DNA of 64,000 nt from Verrucomicrobiaceae bacterium (GCA_027489965.1 JAIXZA010000016.1:124001-188000); one strand, 5' to 3'. Positions 9,145 to 17,365 are shown, counted from the stretch's first letter. Translations and numbers: made by a program. The notes: generated by a model from the sequence alone, not told the origin.

Positions 9145-9315
9145 CTACTGGCTGAGCATAGTTACTAGGTGGGCGATCTCTTCGTCCACATTCGCAGGGT
9201 CTTCAACGAGACGGGCGACTTCTTTCTGCAAAAGCTCGCGGAAGCGCTGGCGTAAGCGGCTTAGATAAATTTTTGCGGTTTTTAAGCTGATGCCAAGCTC
9301 AGTAGCCTGTTCAGA
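9145..9315 (-). pseudogene. C-terminal remnant of an ECF-type sigma factor
   Basis: Read on the minus strand, the frame ending at the TAG at 9145-9147 encodes SEQATELGISLKTAKIYLSR, then LRQRFRELLQKEVARLVEDP and a tail ending HLVTMLSQ. This is the region 4 helix-turn-helix plus the characteristic C-terminus of planctomycete/verrucomicrobial ECF sigma factors, which often read A-x-x-L-G-x-S-x-x-x-x-K and end in 'D-P-x-x-V-D-E-E'. The N-terminal half of the gene (region 2) is missing: upstream on the minus strand the sequence runs into the opposite-strand helical-repeat remnant. It is best read as a truncated relic. The frame itself stays open a little beyond 9315. Confidence 0.7.
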
Positions 9316-9853
9316 TGGTTGAGAACCACGACCGCGCCGGTGGCATCTTCGATTTACTCACAGAAGAGAACCAGATGCGCCTTTTCACTGGCCTAAGCAA
9401 ATCTTATGACGATCTTTGTGAGTGGGAGCGCGCCCTAATCTGCGTCGAAAAGGCCGAAGCTCTGAGTCTAAAAATGAAGCTGTCGGCCAACATTATGCGC
9501 AGGCACCAGGAGACGCACATCCTTATCCTGCTGACACTCCAACGCGGCAAGGAAGCCCTGGCTTTCTCGGCAAAGATGCTGCCCGACTACGCGGCCAATC
9601 TTTTGCCCGATGATCCAGATATCAGAAGGAAGTGCTTAAGCTCCATCAATACACCGTCACCAGCTTCAGAGCCCAAAACGGCCCCACTGACGTCCGCACT
9701 CTGGATGCAACAACAGCATTCATTGAAGCCCTGATCAAAACGGGCAAGAAAGATGCTGCCGAGAAACTAGTGCGGGATACGTTGCAGGAGCTGGAGAGGA
9801 ATAAAGCAGCGGATGGTCAGATCAAGGAGTGGGAGAATAAGCTGCGGGAATGA
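9316..9853 (+). pseudogene. Frameshifted TPR-like helical-repeat gene remnant
   Basis: Two reading frames form one broken coding sequence. The first frame (to about 9625) gives helices such as GLSKSYDDLCEWERALICVE and GKEALAFSAKMLPDYAANLL, ending at LPDDPDI. The second frame picks up with KEVLKLHQYTVTSFRAQNGP and continues to KLVRDTLQELERNKAADG, ending at the TGA at 9851-9853. The break lies between about 9612 and 9630 and fits a single-base indel. The A-helix/B-helix spacing (EWERALICVEKAEAL, GKKDAAEKLV) is TPR-like, as in the C-terminal parts of verrucomicrobial Ser/Thr kinases encoded beside ECF sigma genes. The kinase link is inference. No start codon context or upstream half is present. 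Confidence 0.65.
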
Positions 9854-9950
9854 CGAAGGCCGAATGACAAAACAAAAACGGGCGTCCTTTCGCGCTTCGT
9901 TTCCACTTTGCATGACTCTTCGTCATTCGTGCTTACTCATTCATCATTCC

Positions 9951-10898
9951 CTAGAGTCCCCAGCTCATCAGCAGGCGTGCATCATCCCAGATGTACTTTG
10001 TTTTGGTGCCGAGCTGGACCAGGATGACGTGGCGTCCACGGCTAGTGGCGGTGGAGATCAGGCAGCGGCCGCTGGCATTCGTGTAACCGGTCTTCAGGCC
10101 ATTGCACTCGGGCATTCGGCCCAACAGTTCATTTGTGCTTTTGAGTGTGACGGTGCGGCCGTCTCGGCGGGTAAAAGTGTAGTAGGATCGGCGCACGGCA
10201 TCTCGGATCACGGGGCTACGGTAAGCGGCCATGGCGATGCGGGCCATGTCACGCGCTGTGGAGTATTGACCAGAAACGGTCAGGCCGTGGGGATTGCGGA
10301 ACTGGCTGTTCGTGCAGCCTAGGGAGCGAGCCTTGGCGTTCATCTTTGCGGCAAAGGCACTGATGCTTCCTGCATTGTCACGGGCCAGCACATTGGCCAC
10401 GTCATTGCAGCTTTTCACCAGAAAGGCGTAAAGCAGGTGCCGCCGAGTGTAGCTATCTCCTGGGCGCAGTCCTAGCACGGTGGGCTCCACCCGCACGTCA
10501 GAGGCCTGCACAGTGACTTTTTTGTCCAGGTTTCCTGCATCCAGTACGACCAGTGCGGTGAGGATCTTCTGCGTGCTAGCCACGGCGCGGGGCGTCTCTG
10601 CATTCCGAGAGGCTAAATGCTTGCCTGTTTCGGCATCAATCAAGAGATAGGACGCCGCGCGGATAGCTGGTGCGCTGGAGCCAAAGAGTACGGGATGCCC
10701 CACCTCCGGTTGAATGCTTGGCTGATAAATCGCCGCTTGTGCCACTGGCGTGGCTACGGGATAGGGCGTGCTTTCGTAGTAGCTCGTATTCATGTCACCG
10801 CTGCTGTAGGGCAGCATGGGCCTCTGAGCGCAGGCGGAGAGAAGGAGCGCTGTCGTGGCAGCGGTGAATCGGAGAAGAAAAAGAGACCCGTTTTGCAT
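9951..10898 (-). CDS. D-alanyl-D-alanine carboxypeptidase, peptidase S11 family (lipoprotein)
   Basis: This 315-residue protein trims the terminal D-Ala from peptidoglycan stem peptides. All three S11 motifs are visible: the SxxK nucleophile in VASTQKILTALVVL, the SxN motif in VKSCNDVANVLA, and KTG in NGLKTGYTNASGRC. The N-terminus has a lipobox (LLLSAC), so it is probably anchored to a membrane facing the periplasm. The ATG at 10898 is preferred over a GTG 24 bases upstream because it places a compact signal sequence at the start. The length is that of the catalytic domain alone; no long C-terminal beta domain of the PBP5 type is present. It is divergent from the amidase gene at 11063, so the two wall enzymes may share a control region. 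Confidence 0.9.
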   Translation of the reverse strand: MQNGSLFLLRFTAATTALLLSACAQRPMLPYSSGDMNTSYYESTPYPVATPVAQAAIYQPSIQPEVGHPVLFGSSAPAIRAASYLLIDAETGKHLASRNAETPRAVASTQKILTALVVLDAGNLDKKVTVQASDVRVEPTVLGLRPGDSYTRRHLLYAFLVKSCNDVANVLARDNAGSISAFAAKMNAKARSLGCTNSQFRNPHGLTVSGQYSTARDMARIAMAAYRSPVIRDAVRRSYYTFTRRDGRTVTLKSTNELLGRMPECNGLKTGYTNASGRCLISTATSRGRHVILVQLGTKTKYIWDDARLLMSWGL

Positions 10899-11062
10899 GT
10901 GTCCGTGAGAGATGAGGGGCACGCAGAGTCCGTGCCGTCTCTTCCATCTAGACGACGTCCGCGCTGCCTGTCAACCCATGACATGGGAGGCGGAATCACG
11001 GCTGGAATAATTTTCAGAGGCTCCTAGTTGGCAAAGTCCTCATAAGGCAGCATATTAGTTAC

Positions 11063-11809
11063 ATGAAGAAAGCTTGGGCTCGCCTAACCATCCCCTCTTT
11101 GTTACTGGTCGCCGTTATCGTCGCCGCTTGTGCCACGCAGACGAATCGCGGCCGTATCGCGCTCTGGGAGTCCCGTTACCATGATTCGAGGCTGGGTCGC
11201 GTGACCCCAGATCAGCTGCTGGCAGAAGTGGGACTGCGTCGGGATCTGATTCCGGCAGGTAGAGTAGGCCGCGCCATCTACCGGCCCATGCAACCGCGCT
11301 ACATCACCATTCACAGCACGCAAAATTACACAGGCAATGCCTACAATCACGCCACAGCGCTGAATCGCGGCGCACTGCGTGCTACAAAACGTGTGGGAGG
11401 GAACCGCATCGGCTTTCTCACCTGGCATTTCACTGTGCAGGACAATGTGGCCATCCAGCATCTGCCTTGTCGCGAACAAGGAGAACACGCCGACTTTGAC
11501 GGACCGGGAAATAACTACAGTATCGGCATCGAGATGTGTGAGCATCACGGCAACGACATCGGTTTAACCATTGATAAAACAGCCCGCCTCGCTGCCTTTC
11601 TGATGTACACTTATGGTATCCCGCTCAGCCATGTGGTGCCCCATTATCATTGGCCGCGCATCAGTCCAGGCATCAAAGTGCCGCATAAAGACTGCCCGCA
11701 CTTCCTTATGGACAGCGGCAGGCCGCAGGGTACTTGGCGCTGGTTTCAGAATCGGGTGAACCTGCACTACAATCGCCTGATTTCCGGCCCTGCTCCCTCA
11801 CTGGGTTGA
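11063..11809 (+). CDS. N-acetylmuramoyl-L-alanine amidase, Amidase_2 family (lipoprotein)
   Basis: The 248-residue product cleaves the bond between MurNAc and L-Ala in peptidoglycan. A lipoprotein signal (AVIVAACATQ) is followed by the Amidase_2 fold at about 75-220. Zinc-ligand candidates are the His in YITIHSTQNY, the His in LTWHFTVQDN and the His/Cys/His cluster in VPHKDCPHFL. A central SIGIEMCEHHG strand is typical of the family. It starts 164 bases from the divergent S11 carboxypeptidase gene and stops 4 bases before the next gene, which is probably co-transcribed. Role in wall turnover is inferred from the family. Confidence 0.9.
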   Translation: MKKAWARLTIPSLLLVAVIVAACATQTNRGRIALWESRYHDSRLGRVTPDQLLAEVGLRRDLIPAGRVGRAIYRPMQPRYITIHSTQNYTGNAYNHATALNRGALRATKRVGGNRIGFLTWHFTVQDNVAIQHLPCREQGEHADFDGPGNNYSIGIEMCEHHGNDIGLTIDKTARLAAFLMYTYGIPLSHVVPHYHWPRISPGIKVPHKDCPHFLMDSGRPQGTWRWFQNRVNLHYNRLISGPAPSLG

Positions 11810-11813
11810 TCCC

Positions 11814-12704
11814 ATGATCCGGCCTTTCCTTTGTCTCAGCCTGCTGGCCCTATCTGCCGTAGGGGATGAGGTGGAAACTGCTCAGGCCAAGCTTGTGACT
11901 TTTCTGAAGGATAAGCGGATCGATGAAAGCTCCGGCCTAACACAGAGTTTGCATGATCCTCAGATCTTCTGGACGCATAACGACAGTGGTAGTGATCCCT
12001 GCCTCTACGCTATCAGTCAGAGCGGTCAAACTCTGGCCAAAGTGCGCCTCCCACACGCAGTGAATTTTGACTGGGAAGACATGGCTTCAGCCCGAGATGA
12101 AGCTGGGCAGCCCAATCTCTACGTCACCGATTGTGGCGACAATCTTTTAGCCCGTGCCAGTCTTCAAGTTTATCAGATCCCTGAGCCAACGCTTCCCGAG
12201 ATCGCCGAGAAAGAGATCCTTTCTGCCGAACCCAAAATTTATCATGCCAGCTATCCAGACGGCCACCACAATGCCGAGACTCTGCTCGTGAATCCACAGA
12301 CTCGGCGGCTTTACATCGTCACTAAAACCGAGACTGCACGGTCTGCCGTCTATGCCTTTCCTGAAAAACTGATCACAGATGCACCCATGGTGCTGGAAAA
12401 GCTATGTGACTTGGACTTCCCCGCCCGCGCCCATCTCGGCAAACGTCCGCTGGATGCCAGCCAGACCACTTCTGGTGCTTTTTCTCCCGATGGCAGCTGC
12501 GTAGCCATCTGCACTTACAGCTTCGTCCATGAATGGCGCATCCAGTCTGGTGAGTCCCTAAAGTCTGCGCTGGCCCGGCCAGCCCATCTGATCGAGCCGC
12601 CCTTCCTGCGCCAATGTGAAGCCCTCTGCTATGGCGAGGACAACCAGACGATCTACCTCACCAGCGAGCACTTGCCCACCCCGCTGGTCCGCATCAGTCG
12701 CTGA
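11814..12704 (+). CDS. Exported beta-propeller-like protein of unknown function
   Basis: This 296-residue protein starts 4 bases after the amidase stop and has a short signal peptide (cleavage near AVG-DEV). Motifs DESSGLTQS, FWTHNDSGSDPCLYAIS, NFDWEDMAS and LYVTDCGDN are the ones seen in a family of secreted proteins with a probable beta-propeller fold, annotated as hypothetical or esterase-like. NAETLLVNPQTRRLYIVTK reads like a further blade. No catalytic site can be named. The overlap-like spacing suggests translational coupling with the amidase. Confidence 0.8.
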   Translation: MIRPFLCLSLLALSAVGDEVETAQAKLVTFLKDKRIDESSGLTQSLHDPQIFWTHNDSGSDPCLYAISQSGQTLAKVRLPHAVNFDWEDMASARDEAGQPNLYVTDCGDNLLARASLQVYQIPEPTLPEIAEKEILSAEPKIYHASYPDGHHNAETLLVNPQTRRLYIVTKTETARSAVYAFPEKLITDAPMVLEKLCDLDFPARAHLGKRPLDASQTTSGAFSPDGSCVAICTYSFVHEWRIQSGESLKSALARPAHLIEPPFLRQCEALCYGEDNQTIYLTSEHLPTPLVRISR

Positions 12705-12932
12705 TTTTAGCGAGGCGTGGGCTTTCGAGTCTGCGTGGGTTTAGGTCATTATCGCACGCCACCTTTTTCTTTTCACGGGCACTCGCTCCAAAGAGGTTCA
12801 TCTTCCTGCCGATCTAGGCAAACGACAGCCATTCATCACTCAGGCGTATCACCTGTGCTTCTTGAATCTCTGTGTTCCTCCTGTGTCTGTGCTGAATAGA
12901 TCAAGTTAGGTGAGTTGGAGGACGGCTCTGCT

Positions 12933-13835
12933 CTATTCCTCAAAAGCCTCCAGCACCGGTTCACCATCGAATTCAGCAGGCAGGGGGACGCCGAGGAGCC
13001 AGAGGGCAGTGGCGGCGGTGTCGAACGTGAAGAGGCTGTCTTTGGAGATGGAATGCTGCTTTTTCACGCCTTTTCCCCAGGCGATCCAGGGGATGGTGAT
13101 GTCTGAAGGGATGGGTTGAAAATGGTTCTTTTGACTGCCGCCATGGTCAGCGGTGAGGATGAGGGTGCTGGTTTCCCGAATGCCTGCTTTGTCGATGGCG
13201 GCCAAGATTTGGCTGAGAGCTTGATCGCACACTTTGAAGGCCTCCATCTGCTCCGGTGAACCCCAACCGCTTTTGTGGCCAGCGCTGTCGGCATCTGGGA
13301 AGTGGATGAAGCAGACTGTGGGCTTGTTTTCAAGGATGTAGGGAACGGCCTGCGCGGCGACTTGTTGGGCGGGGACGAGCTTCTTTTCCTCGGTGGCAGG
13401 AATAGGCTCTGGGCCGTAGGTGCTGCCACAATTGAAGATGTCTAGAGTGTTGGGTTTCCAGAGATGACGGAATTTGATCTTCCCACAGAAGAGGGCGGTT
13501 TGAGCCTGAGGTTGTGCGGCTTTGAGAAGCTCGAAAACGGTGGGCACCTTCACTTGACCGCGCAGGGGGAAGAAGTCGTTCCAGTCGATCTGATGCTTGG
13601 CAATGTCCACGCCGGTGAGCATGGCGGTGTGGGAGGGCAGGGTCTTTGAAGGTAGGATCGTGCGGGCCTGCCAAGTGTGGGCCCCCTCGGCAGCAAGACG
13701 CTTAAAATTCGGCATCTCGGCCTGCTGCATGATGCTGGGATTACCGCCGTCAAAACTGATGATGAAGACATGCTCCGTGCGCGTGGCCGCGACAGAAAAG
13801 AGAGGGAAGGCGAGAAGCAGGGCAATGAAGCGCAT
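12933..13835 (-). CDS. Type I phosphodiesterase / alkaline phosphatase-superfamily protein
   Basis: The 300-residue protein has a signal peptide (cleavage near VAA-TRT) and the metal-binding pattern of nucleotide pyrophosphatase/phosphodiesterases. The first Asp is in IISFDGGNPS, the Thr nucleophile in LPSKTLPSHTAMLTG, the Asp/His pair in HFPDADSAGHKSGWG, and Asp-His in LTADHGGSQKNHF. It probably hydrolyses phosphodiester bonds in the periplasm; the substrate cannot be told. It is the last gene of a minus-strand run from the AbrB/Doc pair through the M23 peptidase, dapB and folK, 19 bases after folK. A 228-base gene-free gap separates it from the convergent gene at 12704. Confidence 0.88.
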   Translation of the reverse strand: MRFIALLLAFPLFSVAATRTEHVFIISFDGGNPSIMQQAEMPNFKRLAAEGAHTWQARTILPSKTLPSHTAMLTGVDIAKHQIDWNDFFPLRGQVKVPTVFELLKAAQPQAQTALFCGKIKFRHLWKPNTLDIFNCGSTYGPEPIPATEEKKLVPAQQVAAQAVPYILENKPTVCFIHFPDADSAGHKSGWGSPEQMEAFKVCDQALSQILAAIDKAGIRETSTLILTADHGGSQKNHFQPIPSDITIPWIAWGKGVKKQHSISKDSLFTFDTAATALWLLGVPLPAEFDGEPVLEAFEE

Positions 13836-13854
13836 GATAAGAAGAAACGGTTCT

Positions 13855-14457
13855 TTAACCGTTCTTCATCCAGTCTTTTATGATAAGGCGTACTTCTGTG
13901 GGGTCGTCCTGCAGCGCTGCGAGATGTTGAGCAATGCTTAACTCATGCCCCGGAAGAGTCAGATTGGGGCGGATGTCGGCCAGCGGCTGGAGGACAAAGC
14001 GCCGCAAGTGCAGACGCGGATGGGGCACGATGAGCAGGGGATCATCGCTGACGAAATCGCCTGCGTAGAGCACATCCAGATCCAGCGAGCGAGGCGAGTT
14101 TTTTTCCCGAATGGGGGGTCTGCCCATGGCCAGTTCGATAGACTGCAGATGGGCGTGCAGTTCTTGCGGTGTGCAGGCTGCTTCGATCTCGATGACACTA
14201 TTTAAAAAAGCCTGCGTTCCCGGCGCACAATCCACGGGGTCGGTCTCATACAAAGCGCCTTCCAAAATGGCCGTCGGCTCTACACGCTCGACAAGCATGG
14301 AAACACCGCGTTGCAAGTTTGCCAGGCGATCACCGAGATTGGTGCCGATGGCGATGCCAGCAAGGAAGTTTACAGTGGATGACAATGGTTGGCGATTGTT
14401 GACGATGATTTGAAGAGACCAGGATGATCTAACATTTTCAGGGGTTTCCGTAAACAA
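13855..14457 (-). CDS. folK: 2-amino-4-hydroxy-6-hydroxymethyldihydropteridine pyrophosphokinase
   Basis: HPPK transfers pyrophosphate from ATP to 6-hydroxymethyl-7,8-dihydropterin in folate synthesis. The family motifs are complete: IAIGTNLGDRLANLQRGV, ALYETDPVDCAPGTQAFLNS, the GRPPIREKNSPRSLDLDVLY block with the catalytic R/D residues, and PHPRLHLRRFVLQPLADI. The start is uncertain because the frame has no ATG before GIAIG. The TTG at 14457 has a GGTGGA ribosome-binding-like sequence just upstream; an inner TTG at 14385 would give 176 residues, closer to the usual length. It sits 49 bases after dapB. No other folate gene is in the window. Confidence 0.9.
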   Translation of the reverse strand: MFTETPENVRSSWSLQIIVNNRQPLSSTVNFLAGIAIGTNLGDRLANLQRGVSMLVERVEPTAILEGALYETDPVDCAPGTQAFLNSVIEIEAACTPQELHAHLQSIELAMGRPPIREKNSPRSLDLDVLYAGDFVSDDPLLIVPHPRLHLRRFVLQPLADIRPNLTLPGHELSIAQHLAALQDDPTEVRLIIKDWMKNG

Positions 14458-14506
14458 CGGTCCACCATTGTAAAATGCGCGAAGTGCCCTTCATCAAGGC
14501 AAATGG

Positions 14507-15244
14507 CTACTTCAGTCCCAGGACGTCCTGCATGTCATAGAGACCTGCGGGTTTGCCATTCAGCCAGCGGGCGGCGCGGACGGCTCCACCGGCGAAGGTG
14601 TCGCGGCTGCTGGCTTTATGGGTAAGCTCGACGCGCTCGCCGACATTGGCAAAGACGACGGTGTGATCGCCGACGACATCGCCACCACGGATGGCGTGGA
14701 CGCCGATTTCTTTTGGGGTGCGGGCACCGACATCGCCAAAGCGGCCATGGCGGCAGTCACTGTCATACTCAAGGCCACGCACGTCGGCGAGAATCTCGAC
14801 CAAGGTGCGGGCGGTGCCGCTGGGGCTATCTTTTTTCAGGCGATGATGCATCTCCAGCACTTCGAGGTCGAAGTCGGGGCCAAGCAGTTCGGCAGCTTTC
14901 CGAGTGAGCCAGAAGAGAGTATTGACTCCGACGCTGAAGTTGGATGCAAAGACGATGGGCAGAGTTTTGGCGGCCTCTTTGATACGGGCCAGTTCATCGG
15001 CCGTGTGGCCGGTGGTGCCGATGACGAGGCTTTTGCCCAGTTTCAGACATTCGGTGATCAGCTCATCCGTAAAGTGGTGGGAGGAGAAGTCGATCACGCA
15101 GTCGCTCAGGGCTAGCGCTGCAGAGAGGGAATCTCCGACGTCGATACCCGCGCCGACTGCGACGCCTTGTGCATCGGCAGCTGCGATGACGGCCTGTCCC
15201 ATGCGGCCTTTGCAGCCAGTCACTAATAATTTGAAGTCGCTCAT
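14507..15244 (-). CDS. dapB: 4-hydroxy-tetrahydrodipicolinate reductase
   Basis: This 245-residue enzyme reduces the DapA product to tetrahydrodipicolinate in the lysine/diaminopimelate pathway. Visible are the NAD(P)-binding loop GCKGRMGQAVIAAA, GTTGHTADE, and the substrate-site motif EMHHRLKKDSPSGTA with its conserved His-His and Lys. The C-terminal HKASSRDTFAGGAVRAARWL matches the family end. Length is normal. Its neighbours are the M23 peptidase (52 bases upstream) and folK (49 bases downstream). Supplying diaminopimelate for peptidoglycan fits the wall-enzyme surroundings. Confidence 0.96.
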   Translation of the reverse strand: MSDFKLLVTGCKGRMGQAVIAAADAQGVAVGAGIDVGDSLSAALALSDCVIDFSSHHFTDELITECLKLGKSLVIGTTGHTADELARIKEAAKTLPIVFASNFSVGVNTLFWLTRKAAELLGPDFDLEVLEMHHRLKKDSPSGTARTLVEILADVRGLEYDSDCRHGRFGDVGARTPKEIGVHAIRGGDVVGDHTVVFANVGERVELTHKASSRDTFAGGAVRAARWLNGKPAGLYDMQDVLGLK

Positions 15245-15296
15245 AAAAAGAAGAGGTGCATTCTGGACAGTACAAGCGCAGGTGCAAGCACTGGCA

Positions 15297-15989
15297 TCAG
15301 GGACTGCTCGGGATAGACAGGTGTGGCGGTCGATTCAGCAGATCATTGGCGGCGCCACGATGCTGAGCCAGGAAGTGCTCTGGCGAAATCCGGTTCAGGG
15401 GCGCATCGGCATAGCCGACACTGGGATTGATGTAAGGGCCTTCGCGGATTTCGAAATGCAGATGCGCTAAGTATTGACCGTCCGCATTACCGACCGTGCC
15501 GATCTTTTCTCCGCGCTGTACGAGCTGATCCGTTTTTACTCCGATCTCCTTCAAATGGGCATAAACGGTTTGGATGACGTGCGTTTTTTCTGGGGTCTCC
15601 AGATCCGGCACGCGATGGGCTAGAATGATCATTTTCCCCCAGCTCGGCGCTGGTGTGCCTGCATAGACGACACGCCCGAAGCCTGCGGCATACACGTTAT
15701 CTCCGAGGTCTGAGTTCAGTCCGCCGATGCCATTCAGGTCGTCTCCTAGGTGGCGATTCAGGCGGAAAGGCTGCGCATTGTAGGTCAGCGCGCCGTGCTC
15801 GCCGCCCATCGGCTGGTCGAAGCGCACAGCTAGAGGGAGCCGAGCAATCTCCAGTGGACTGAGGCGTAGAAACGCTGGGTCAAAGGGGCGTGGTGCAGGC
15901 GAGCTGACGATGTACCCAATGAGAGCGATGACGATGCCCAGAAATGTGAGTGTCCAGAAATGCTTCATGCTCGCGATCTTCAGCGCCAT
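15297..15989 (-). CDS. M23 (LytM-type) metallopeptidase
   Basis: The 230-residue protein has an N-terminal membrane anchor or signal (MKHFWTLTFLGIVIALIGYI, beginning at an inner ATG at 15968). The M23 zinc site is visible as HLGDDLNG (H-x3-D) and HLHFEIREG, with WGKMIILAHR between them. The family cleaves peptide cross-links of cell walls. Its ATG at 15989 directly abuts the stop codon of the Doc-like toxin gene, so it is probably translated from the same message as the toxin-antitoxin pair. An inner start at 15968 is equally plausible. Confidence 0.87.
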   Translation of the reverse strand: MALKIASMKHFWTLTFLGIVIALIGYIVSSPAPRPFDPAFLRLSPLEIARLPLAVRFDQPMGGEHGALTYNAQPFRLNRHLGDDLNGIGGLNSDLGDNVYAAGFGRVVYAGTPAPSWGKMIILAHRVPDLETPEKTHVIQTVYAHLKEIGVKTDQLVQRGEKIGTVGNADGQYLAHLHFEIREGPYINPSVGYADAPLNRISPEHFLAQHRGAANDLLNRPPHLSIPSSP

Positions 15990-16379
15990 TTAGCTCGGCG
16001 GCTGGGAGTTGGTTTCTAGCCAGGCAGCAAAGGCGGACTCAGTCATCTCTCCCGCAGCGAGGGCTAGCGTGCGGATGGCGGCATCGGCTTCGTCTGCGGT
16101 GAAGTGCCAGCCGTTACGAACGAGAAAACCGGCACCAAGCATGAAGCCTGTGCGCTTATTTCCATCCAAGAAAGGGTGGTTTTTAACAACGCCAGAGGTG
16201 TAGCTAGCCGCTAGATCCATCATGGTCGGATTCCCATAGGCTAACTGCTGCTGCGGTTTGGCCAGGGCCGACTCCAACAAGTGTTCATCACGCACGCCAC
16301 TGATACCGCCATGTTGGGCAAGCATCATATCATGCAGGGCTAGACACTCTTCTCGGGTGATCCAGTAAGGCTCTTTCAT
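15990..16379 (-). CDS. doc: Doc-like Fic-fold toxin
   Basis: This 129-residue protein has the Fic/Doc motif HPFLDGNKRTGFMLG and the family start REECLALHDMMLAQHGG, with ESALAKPQQQ in the expected place. Doc phosphorylates elongation factor Tu; related Fic proteins AMP-ylate. The motif HxFx(D)GNKRT with no distal Arg fits the Doc branch. Its ATG overlaps the stop of the upstream antitoxin gene by ATGA, the usual toxin-antitoxin arrangement. The wall peptidase gene follows without a gap. Confidence 0.93.
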   Translation of the reverse strand: MKEPYWITREECLALHDMMLAQHGGISGVRDEHLLESALAKPQQQLAYGNPTMMDLAASYTSGVVKNHPFLDGNKRTGFMLGAGFLVRNGWHFTADEADAAIRTLALAAGEMTESAFAAWLETNSQPPS

Positions 16380-16603
16380 TTGGCTAATTCCGCGAGAGTG
16401 TTCCGGTATCTGCGGGAAAGATCCTCAAAGACAGCCATCGTTTTAGCGAACTCTGGGTTTTGTGCTGTCATGTTAAATCCACCCTGTTGTTCTGATAGCG
16501 TGACCGTATCACCCTCACCTGCCTTAAGGTGTGCGAGTGCTTCTTTGGGAAGGACGATACCGATAGAGTTGCCGATCTTGCGGAGCTTGAGTTCTAGGAC
16601 CAT
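16376..16603 (-). CDS. AbrB/MazE-type antitoxin
   Basis: The protein is 75 residues when started at the ATG at 16603 (the frame is open further upstream, but the AbrB fold starts here). It reads MVLELKLRKIGNSIGIVLPK followed by EALAHLKAGEGDTVTL, the swapped-hairpin SpoVT/AbrB DNA-binding domain. The C-terminal half would wrap the toxin. It overlaps the Doc gene by 4 bases. Autoregulation of the pair is expected from the family, although I cannot point to the operator. Confidence 0.92.
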   Translation of the reverse strand: MVLELKLRKIGNSIGIVLPKEALAHLKAGEGDTVTLSEQQGGFNMTAQNPEFAKTMAVFEDLSRRYRNTLAELAK

Positions 16604-16697
16604 GAGGTGAATGTAGCTACGGATGTTATAACATGCAAGCGGCGGCCTTTTGTATAGAAGTGTAGGATTAGTCTGGCCTTCAAAAGCTGAATCTGTC

Positions 16698-17333
16698 ATG
16701 AATCGTCACAATCAGGGGGTCTGTTTGATTTACCGTGCCGTTCGTTTTCTGCTGATGCTGTGCCGAATTTTTCTTTTCATCACCCTGATTTTGCAGGTGA
16801 CGGAGGGCCTTTCACAAGTGCCTGAGATAGCCGGAGAAGTGCCGAAGGCCAAGCTCTGGGTATCGCCATGTGAGGAACTCTGCGAGGACCTAATTGCGGC
16901 TATCCAGCGTAAGCCCGCGATGCTGGAGATGCGGCTGGAGGATGCGCTGGTGATGCAGGAGTCCTGCGCTGCAGAGCTGGTTAGTGCGGCCAAATATGCC
17001 GTCAGAGATAACCCGAACCAAGTGAGCCTAATCCTGAAAACCGCTCTCAAGTTAGCGCCTCAAAGAACTGTGGCTATCCGTGCAGCGCTTGCTTACCAGC
17101 GCCCCGTTTTGCCTGAGCCAGTGGTGCAGGAAGAGGTGCGGCGTGCTGAGCTCCCGACAGGTCAAACGCTTCAAAAGAAGGATAAAGACCGCCTTGCCGC
17201 TGAACTTGGAGACAGCAGTGCTCCGCTAGAAATACGCCGAGCGCAGCTGCCTGATGCGGCACCTGAATTCGAAGTGCGTCGCGCTGAACTGTCTACGGGG
17301 CCAAGGCTGAAGCTGACGACACGGGCGCGCTGA
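16698..17333 (+). CDS. Exported protein with three copies of an E-V-R-R-A-E-L motif
   Basis: I do not recognise the family. Started at the ATG at 16698 it has 211 residues, with a hydrophobic signal or anchor (FLLMLCRIFLFITLILQV). A helical middle region follows (CEELCEDLIAAIQRKPAML, then AAELVSAAKYAVRDNPNQVS). The C-terminal tail holds three copies of a short motif, EVRRAELPTG, EIRRAQLPDA and EVRRAELSTG, separated by about 25-35 residues. The helical part may be a four-helix domain common in verrucomicrobial exported proteins. It is divergent from the antitoxin gene, and about 95 bases separate the starts. Confidence 0.72.
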   Translation: MNRHNQGVCLIYRAVRFLLMLCRIFLFITLILQVTEGLSQVPEIAGEVPKAKLWVSPCEELCEDLIAAIQRKPAMLEMRLEDALVMQESCAAELVSAAKYAVRDNPNQVSLILKTALKLAPQRTVAIRAALAYQRPVLPEPVVQEEVRRAELPTGQTLQKKDKDRLAAELGDSSAPLEIRRAQLPDAAPEFEVRRAELSTGPRLKLTTRAR

Positions 17334-17365
17334 TCCAGACACGCCTCTGCTTCATAGTGTAAGTT

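Noticed and set aside
14618..15115. Plus-strand open frame of 165 codons opposite dapB.
   Set aside because: dapB motifs are complete on the minus strand; the shadow product is low-complexity Gly/Asp-rich.
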